NCBI RefSeq assembly: GCF_011397635.1
Contig: NC_064763.1
Location: 27,107,437-27,171,436, forward strand
Length of the DNA: 64,000 nt
Source of the DNA: Epinephelus fuscoguttatus
Lineage: Eukaryota > Chordata > Actinopteri > Perciformes > Serranidae
Direction: 5' to 3'
In this document: positions 56,690 to 64,000 of the stretch, one piece after another
Position numbering within the stretch: position 1 is the stretch's first letter
How the letters are laid out: every line of letters starts with the position of its first letter
The notes under the pieces: generated by a model
Told to the model about the DNA's origin: nothing
The model's database searches: none
What the model saw: the letters and a program-made list of their open reading frames with translations, nothing else
Translations under genes and position numbers: made by a program

Positions 56690-59600
56690 CTATCTTCTCC
56701 ATCTGGAAACACACCACGAAGCCAAAGGGTTACGCATTAGGCAACACTGGTATTCAACTTCAAAAGGGTAACTCCAGTCTTTTCCACCTGGACCCTGACC
56801 TGCTTTTGTGTTTAAGTGACTAATGGGAACAACAGTTTTTAAAACTGGTCCAGTATTGAGCGAGAGGGCTGCAGCCGCAAAACAGTATGCAATGTGCTTA
56901 CTTTGCCACTGACAGGCTCAAACTGTCTGACAACATTACGCCACTTAATCTGCAAGGCGTCTCAGTTCTGACTTGTGCTCCTGTTCCTTTTGTGAAGATC
57001 CATAGTTCTCACACAAGGACCGGAAAAAGTTGAACGAGGTTTATTGAGAATACAAAAAAGAAAACAAAAACGGCCAGCCAGTTTTTTCCAAAATTAGATC
57101 TTGCACAATTCAGTACCGACTTGATGTCCTATTTCTATATATTCTCACTTTTCTATAGGCTATAGTAATAATACAGAAACTGTTGTGCAAACTTAAATAA
57201 CAGCAGAACCTATATGATATGCCATACCAACACAGACATTTTTACTAAAGATTAATATGTGCATAAGTGGCTCTTATAATTATGGAAAGGATCCCTACAG
57301 AGACAGACATTTTGTTAAAGAGTTAGATCCTTTTTGTTTAACCTGCCCCAAAACTGCTGTTGCCAAAGCCACCAGACTCCACTGAAATACAAAGTGATTT
57401 TTTATCATTGTAAAACTCACTTAGTTGTAAGTCCATAGAAACAAAATAAAACTCACAAAAGCTGTCTTGATTCGTCTTTTATACAGTTTCAACAATGACC
57501 CACTCTAGTTTGGTTAAATAAACCCTTAATTTACTCAATTAGATGTGGAAATATGCTGACTCTATATGTGCTAAATCTAATGTCTATTCAAATGCAGTCT
57601 GGTAGGTTTGGCAAAACCAATTTCAGGGCTGTTTCTGGTATAAAAAAAAAGAAAAAGAGAAAAAAAAAGAAAAGGGATCTTGCTTTTCAACAAAAAGGTC
57701 CATCTCTGTAGGGATGTCAGACACTTACAATAATAATCTGAGCCTGTCAGTGGCAAAAACAAGCACCTTTAGTGAAGGTAATTTGATGGTGTCCTGAATG
57801 GTTGCATTTCAGCCTGTTTAATGGCTGTTAGCTGCAGCAGTCTTGCTCAATACAGGACCAATTGCAAAACCTGTTGCTCCTGTTAGTGACTGAGACACAA
57901 AAATGAGGGGAAATATGATCCAGGTTGAAAAATACCAAAGTTACCCTTTAACTAACTGACAAAAAGATGAGCATGGCTTCTTGGCATCTCACTCACATTC
58001 TGAGACATTTGTCTTTCCCGCCACTGGCTACTCTTTGTCCATCAGGACTCCAGTCCACTGCAAAAACCTGCACACACGAAAAACAAGGCATAAGAAAAAA
58101 ACCTACAAACCATACAAAACTGTCAGGGAGCATCACTTTCTCCTTCCTCACCTCATCAGCGTGGCCAGGCAGGTCCATGTTCAACTTCCCGGTCTTTATG
58201 TCCCAGACTTTAAGTGTGCTGTCGCTGCTTCCACTGACCAGCAGCCTGCTGTCCGCTGACCACGCCACTTGATACACAGATCCCACATGGCCACGCAGGG
58301 ACATTAAGTACCTTTGGGGAAAGCAGACACACAGGCAGAGATATAATTACACAGTGACACACAGTGTAATCACATTACATTTGTCTGTAATGTAGTAACT
58401 TAATGTATTACTGATGATAAATGTAGTAATCACTAAATAAATATAATTTAAAAAATATATAAATTAAAAATCTCTCTTCAAACCCAGAGGGCTAGTCTCT
58501 TATATTACATGATTTATGCCTACTGATAAATTATTTTGTGGCAATGAATATTTACTCTAGGCCTTGTTAGGAAGGTCAACCTCTTTTATATATTATATAT
58601 ATTAATATGTTTTTCCACCACTGCAGAGCCATTTTGATTCCCCTGAGCCTTGTTTGTGATTGATAAGGGGGCATATGTAAGGGTTAACAATATATTGTTA
58701 ACTTGCAATCAGCTACATGACAGTGCATGTCAGGTGATGTTGTGGAATAACGCCGATGACCCCAACACTGGTGACACACATACATAAATCTTAGGCTTAC
58801 AGCTCCATCGCCTGGACAATAGGAGTATGACACATGGATCATTCATGATAAGAGATTTTCTTACTTTCCAGTGCGTCCATCCCAGATTTTAATGGACTTA
58901 TCGAATGAGGCAGAGGCAAGAAGCCTGGTGTCTGGAGAGAAGAGCACTTCGTTGACCAGAGCACTGTGGCCAGTCATCCTGGCCAGAGGCTTCTTGTCTT
59001 CTGCAGGGTTCCACAGGAACAGGGTGAAATCATCGGAGCCAGACACCAAGCGCTCTGGAGCTGAGCCCTGCAGTATGACAACAGGAGTGAGGGCACTGAT
59101 ACGAGGGACATACAGACTTGAATACATCAGAGCAGACAACAAACAGTGCTTACCCTAACTTTATTATATCTCTGCAAAGCTTTCTCCTTCAGCTCTTCCA
59201 CTGGGGGGAAGAAAAAAGCTTGTTACATGAAACATCTTCACCAGAAAGCCTCTTCTTCAGAGAGTAGCAAATGCTCCCACTCACAATGTACCCCAAAAGA
59301 AAGTAACATGATCCTTACATGGTCCAGAGAGGTCCTGGGGATTGATAGTGGCAGTTGCAGGTTCAAAAGCTCCAGTGCGCAGGACATAGTCTGTGCTGAG
59401 AGCCAGGGTGTTCACCCAGTGGGCGTGACCCTGCAGAGTCCTGCACTGGACACCCTTTATCCACAAAGAGAAGTAAATACACATTAAGTCTTGCTCTTAC
59501 ACACAGATGTCTCTTCCCTCTCATTCATCTCCTTCTGTCCATGCCAGCAACATTTAAAGAAGTGTCACACACACTTACATCTTTGGCCCTCCAGACTTTG

Positions 59601-61693
59601 ACCGTTCTGTCCTGTGAGGAAGTGTAAAGAAGTCCATCTCCACCCCACTTCACACAGGTGACTGACTGAGTGTGTCCTGTCAGGATCTTCTCACAGCGTC
59701 CCAACACAGTGTCCCAGATGCGTATAGAGCCGTCCTTAGAGCTACTGGCTAAGTTCCGACACTCTGGGTTACTGAAAGGGAGAGAAAGAGGTGAATCAGA
59801 ACAGGCACATGCTACAGCAGGGCTAGGGGGTGCTATAGCCAGGTCACAATCTCTTTTTCTGGAAAAAACAAAACATATTCCTGTCCATAGTCTAAGACAA
59901 TATCCACTACAGTACAGATGAAACATTCACATTTTTAAAAGTTAAATCATGAATAATTAGTTAGCACACAAAAGCTACAACTTATCAGTGTGCCAGTGCA
60001 GGTTCTTTGGTTACTGTAACTCTGGTTTATCGCCTGTTGCGAGGTGTTGTAACATTATACAATGATTATATGTAACATTAACAATGACTCCTTTCTACTG
60101 GAGTGTCACAGTAAGTCATGACAGTGAGCCAGCATGCACAAGACCAGGACCCTGAAATTCAAGCCATTTTCTTGATAATGGCCTAGAATTGTTGTAATTT
60201 TACAATTTCATGAGTAAAATATATATTAGTGCAGAAGCTGCAATTGAATAGGATTTCAGGTCAGCAGTAAAATAGGCAGAAATGTATAGAAATGCAAAAG
60301 TGATGAATTGGGTGCTCACAGATGGAGAGGTTCCCAGCTGAGCCAAGTGATCCATTTGGTGTGTCCGGTCAAAGTCTTTCCCATCTGTGAACCTGTCACT
60401 GGATCCCACAGACAGATCTACAGAAAGAGCACCACAAAAATAAATACATTATGCTCATAGGATACATCTTAAAACTATCACATTGTATGTGTGTTAGAAG
60501 TTCACCTGGCTGTTCTTGCACCCTGAAGCCAGCTTCTTGCCATCAGGTGACCAGGCGATGCTCAGTACCCAATGTGTGTGTCCTGCAATAAAGCAGAATA
60601 CAGTTCAGCTGTGTCTATGACCATTAATCAAACATTTATATCATAATGTATAGGACGCTGCCTTGGAGAAGGGATCTTCTACCTCTGGCAGTATGATGGG
60701 GCGTCTCAGTCATCAAGTCCCAGAAGCGCACTGTGGTGTCACCTGAACCACTGGCCAGATATCTGAAACAAACAAGGACAACTGATTAACAGCATGTTTA
60801 AGTCTTCAGAACATAATTTTTAGTTTCATCCCTTCTCTAGATGTTGTTATATCAAGAGCCCTGTTGGATAAATGAGAGTACACAAAAGCATGACAAGCAG
60901 CAGCTGTTCATTCTGCATCGGAGTTACTCACTTGCCGGTGGGGCTGAAAGCAGTTGAGATGACAGCTTCTGTGTGCCCCTGTAGTGTGCTGGTACAGCGG
61001 GCCACGGCTCGAACCCTGAACACAGCCTGAGGCTGGTACACCACTGGCAGAACTTGCTCTGTTTCGACGCCAAGAGCCTGCACACACGACCCCAGACTGG
61101 ACACCACCTCAGCCTCTCCACGCACAAAAAATGCCAGTGGCACCGGCTCCTCCTACAGTGAGTAACAGCACAGAAACAAGACGTTCACTGGATTTCAAAT
61201 TTCAGCTTTATATAACTTCATTAACTGAGTCCAAGATGGGACAAAATAGAAATCAGTGATTGGCCTGTGAGGTCTTTGAGTGATGATGGTGTTTGTGGGA
61301 TATTTAAGTGTTCGCAAATTCAGTAATAATGAAATCTGTATTTGGTTTCTATTTTGGTGTTACAGTGGGTGATACTGCCATTGTAACACACACTGTATAT
61401 ACACAGTAATACATCTGGCACTTAATGCTAATCCCCACTCTCTGATACGCTGAGACATATAGCTAAATATATATAAGTGAAATGTTTTCATGTGCAGATA
61501 TGTGCAGGTTAATCACAATTTCCTACATCCATGTTATTTAATGGCAGCTGGTTACCTTCTGAAGCAGTGCATTGCAGACCAGCTGTAGTTTGTCTGGGGT
61601 GATGTCTAGAGGCACATCAAAAGGTGAACCCAGAACCTCCCCTTCTTCATCCTGGAACTGGATCAGCAGTCGCTCCACGTCCCCACTCGTCAT
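56690..61693 (-). CDS. nle1: Notchless homolog 1 (NLE1), WD40 ribosome-assembly factor
   Basis: Nucleolar adaptor of 60S ribosome assembly. Its N-terminal ubiquitin-like NLE domain engages the Rea1/midasin AAA+ ATPase; it was first named as a Notch modifier. Twelve coding exons on the minus strand, listed 5' to 3' with plus coordinates: 61693-61556, 61152-60932, 60762-60683, 60582-60506, 60417-60320, 59771-59579, 59454-59319, 59200-59154, 59067-58865, 58311-58152, 58067-57997 and 56702-56690. All phases fit and total 478 aa (human 485). Residues about 8-80 are the NLE domain ([20 protein letters not shown]). About 100-478 form eight WD repeats (RFWDL, LWDP, RIWD, VKVWRA, LFLWNP, IKIWDG, LKVWD, final LRIWRR). 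The start ATG is 14 bases inside its exon. The last exon adds only TGG AGA AGA TAG. The acceptor of the exon at 59454 (gtggataaag) is weak. Confidence 0.95.
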
Positions 61694-62474
61694 CCTCAGA
61701 TTTGGATCTAAACCTAGAAACAGTAAGTTGTCTTTACATTTCTGGAAGTGGAATCAAACTTGTTATACTTATACTTATATATAAGTGCACACTGTAAATA
61801 AATAAACGCCTACAGGCAACTGCCAATAATGTTTAGTTTCGTCTTAGTGTTTGGAGACCTCTGAATGACAGTTCCCAGCTGTAAAATATAAAACTTCTTC
61901 TGCAGAACAAGTCCAGTCCTTCATAAGACAATAAAAATGGATACATTATGTTTGACATGTTGGGGTTCAGGGATTATTTAGAGCCCAAACCATGACGTTG
62001 TATCTGCATGAAAGCGGATTTTGCAGAATTAAGCAGTTCTTCCTTTTGAGTGAAAACAGTTCACTTTGAGATGTTGTCAATTCTCGTTCTGTCATGAAGG
62101 CAACATTATAGCAGCTAACGTTAGCTGAACTACCTGACAGGATATCCATTACGTTAACCCATTAATATTATCATAGAAAACAAAACTAGGAGTAACACAC
62201 TGTAGGGCCATGATCAGTATTGTTATTCTATAGATCTGGGCCCATATTACCACCTGAAATCAACTGTTTAGCGGTTTATTTTTAGCTAGCCAATGTCAAC
62301 CGTAGCTATCAACGAGTAAAGCTAGCTCAGCTAGCCTGTTGTTAGCTAACAGTCTGGACACCTAATTCCTCTAAGCAGCGATCACAGGTCAGTAAGATAC
62401 TTGTCACTTGCTTTTACAGTTTTGTCTACTTTTATATGGCATTAAATCGGCACGTACATGTATTTTAACATTAC

Positions 62475-62570
62475 CTTTAGCGAGGTAGCGATGTGTTCAA
62501 ACTCCCCACGTGTATAACACCGAAGAGCCTTTAAAGAGAAGATCCTCCAAGAAGCCGGTGTAGTCATGCC
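62475..62570 (-). other. nle1: nle1 non-coding exon 1 and core promoter
   Basis: A donor CTAAAG|gtaatg on the minus strand ends a non-coding exon at 62475; the ATG exon starts at 61707. The 5' end is not defined but should lie near 62560-62600. A CACGTG E-box is at 62507-62512 and a TTCCCACAATTCC-like element at about 62590-62603. No TATA box is seen, as usual for housekeeping genes. Confidence 0.5.
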
Positions 62571-62718
62571 AATGAAAGCACTCGCGCAAGGAATTGTGGG
62601 AAAGTAATGTGCGGAAGAACCGTCGTCAATTGTTGCCTTTGCTGGTTTGCCGTACTGCTTTACTCATCTTCACTCTTATTGTGTTTCTGTAAGTCCTCTG
62701 CCGACGTCAACCCTTAGA

Positions 62719-62799
62719 CAATAATAATAATAATAAAAAAATTGAATTTCCCCTCAGGGGGATTAAAATTAAAACGATTGAATTAATAAAAAAAAAAAA

Positions 62800-62835
<36 letters not shown>

Positions 62836-62890
62836 TAATAGTAATGATAATAATTATAACGAATTAGAGATAATAATAATAATACATTTG
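62719..62890. repeat. (AAT)n microsatellites
   Basis: ATAATAATAAT runs at 62719-62736 and about 62803-62836, with looser AAT repeats to about 62885. Confidence 0.85.
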
Positions 62891-64000
62891 AGATAAATAG
62901 CATAAAAAATACTATATATTAAATTACATTTATATTAAATAATACCGCATATTAAAAAAAAAACAAACAATTATATAGATAGATAATTTTACATTAAGCT
63001 TCCTTTGACTTTTACACATTTTTATATTCTATAACACATGCACACCTTCATCACTATCAAAGTAGGACCATTACATCATGCCTTTCTATCACTTAAAATA
63101 TGAAACTGACATATTTTGGCTACCCCTTAAAAGTATTAGCTTTTCCAAGTGAAACAGCATAGATGCTGATCTATGACTTGTTGTGGTGTGTTGGCTCCAA
63201 CTCACAAGTACCCACACGACCCTGATCTGTATCTTAAATATTTTGAATATAATCTACCCCTGGAATGAGTGTAGACATACAAGCTGAAAGAGAAACTGAA
63301 CAAAGCCTTTCTTAAATTAAAGGCTAGTAACCACGTCCCAAAATCACTGTGGTGTTTATTGTGGGATATGTCATAGTGTGATATTGTAGTATACTAGTAC
63401 TTGCTAGAAATTTGACTCTGTGTGGTGTTGCTGCAAAATAAAATGTTAAGCTATCTGTTACAGACCTGTAATCAGTCAATCAAAAAGACACAGTTTCATT
63501 ATAACACTTTTTATTCTTTGACAACATTCATCTTTTTTGCATTGGAATAGAAAAGGCAGCCTGTATCTTACTATTATGAGAAACTACATTTAAGAAGTTT
63601 AGAGAAATAATTAATTGAAAATATAATCTTGTCATGATTCTGTCCACTGCTTTAGAGTCTGTCATAATACACATTAGACTTAAATGATCTCAGATACTTT
63701 ACACATATTTATTATAAAGCAATATATGACTCAAAACACCTCAGAGTAGAAGTTCACATCACCAGCTAACATTATATGTTCTTAGAGGAACTCATGCGTA
63801 CATTAGATTTTTAAATCTTTCTCCCATCTTCATCATTTCAGCCTCAGATACTTGGGTCCAGTAATCCAGAATTGACTTCATCAACATAAAATTTTCTATA
63901 CAACAGTTTGATTGGCAGATCTTTCTTACGCTTGCTGTACAACCCTCTGAACTGGAACTCATGTAGACCCAACCAAAACACAAACATGTATTTTCAAATA
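62891..64000. other. Intergenic, no gene seen
   Basis: A/T-rich; no exon, RNA gene or clear repeat recognised up to the window edge. Confidence 0.5.

Noticed and set aside
56254-56823. 189-aa plus-strand open frame
   Set aside because: It is antisense to the nle1 3' UTR and last exon and has no recognised motif.
57577-57762. Alternative nle1 terminal exon beginning ATGGACC
   Set aside because: It would end the protein WTFLLKSK... with a long low-complexity tail. The exon at 56702 gives the conserved WRR ending with a better acceptor.
57993-57999. nle1 protein ending ...CLRM at the in-frame TGA
   Set aside because: The TGA lies within a strong donor (AAT|gtgagt) and the conserved LRIWRR ending is recovered by splicing to 56702.
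62596-62602. GTGGGAA (RBPJ/CSL-type site) near the nle1 promoter
   Set aside because: A Notch-responsive site upstream of Notchless is tempting, but a seven-base match is expected often by chance.

Overview
The window is vertebrate nuclear DNA, most likely from a ray-finned (teleost) fish. Genes are split by GT-AG introns and CDSs are sparse. CA/TG microsatellites are abundant. The repeats are of fish-type classes: a Tc1/mariner relic, a tRNA-derived SINE, hAT-like and TTA-target MITEs, and LINE fragments. No bacterial operon, CRISPR array, tRNA/rRNA gene or virus was found.

Layout. 1-19.9 kb is gene-poor. It holds a LINE relic (1.19-1.65 kb), a small inverted-repeat element (4.3 kb), a hAT-like element (9.3-10.8 kb), an older element with a SINE nested in it (13.5-15.4 kb) and a roughly 191-bp tandem repeat (18 kb). 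19.97-26.0 kb is the vgf gene: CRE/E-box/TATA promoter, non-coding exon 1, one coding exon for a 676-aa secretogranin-like neuropeptide precursor, and a long 3' UTR. 26-36.7 kb is intergenic with several transposon remnants. 36.7-40.3 kb holds a small six-exon gene whose product (about 200 aa) ends in a CCHC zinc finger like those of NEMO and optineurin; I cannot name it. 40.3-46.7 kb has paired MITEs, a doubtful pair of exons and a broken copy of slc25a1 exons 6-7. 46.7-50.6 kb is slc25a1 (mitochondrial citrate carrier, 9 coding exons, 362 aa) behind a promoter with an SREBP-type E-box and NF-Y boxes. 50.9-55.8 kb has a 453-bp MITE, a 1.77-kb minisatellite carrying about 26 perfect AP-1 motifs, and a Tc1 relic. 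56.7-62.6 kb on the minus strand is nle1 (Notchless, 12 coding exons, 478 aa), with a last coding exon of only 13 nt. 62.6-64 kb is intergenic.

The genes do not form one pathway. vgf is neuroendocrine, slc25a1 exports citrate for lipid synthesis and nle1 serves 60S ribosome assembly. slc25a1 and nle1 converge, and the AP-1 minisatellite lies between their 3' ends. All gene models were built by hand from splice signals, reading phase and remembered family sequence; no alignment or database search was run.
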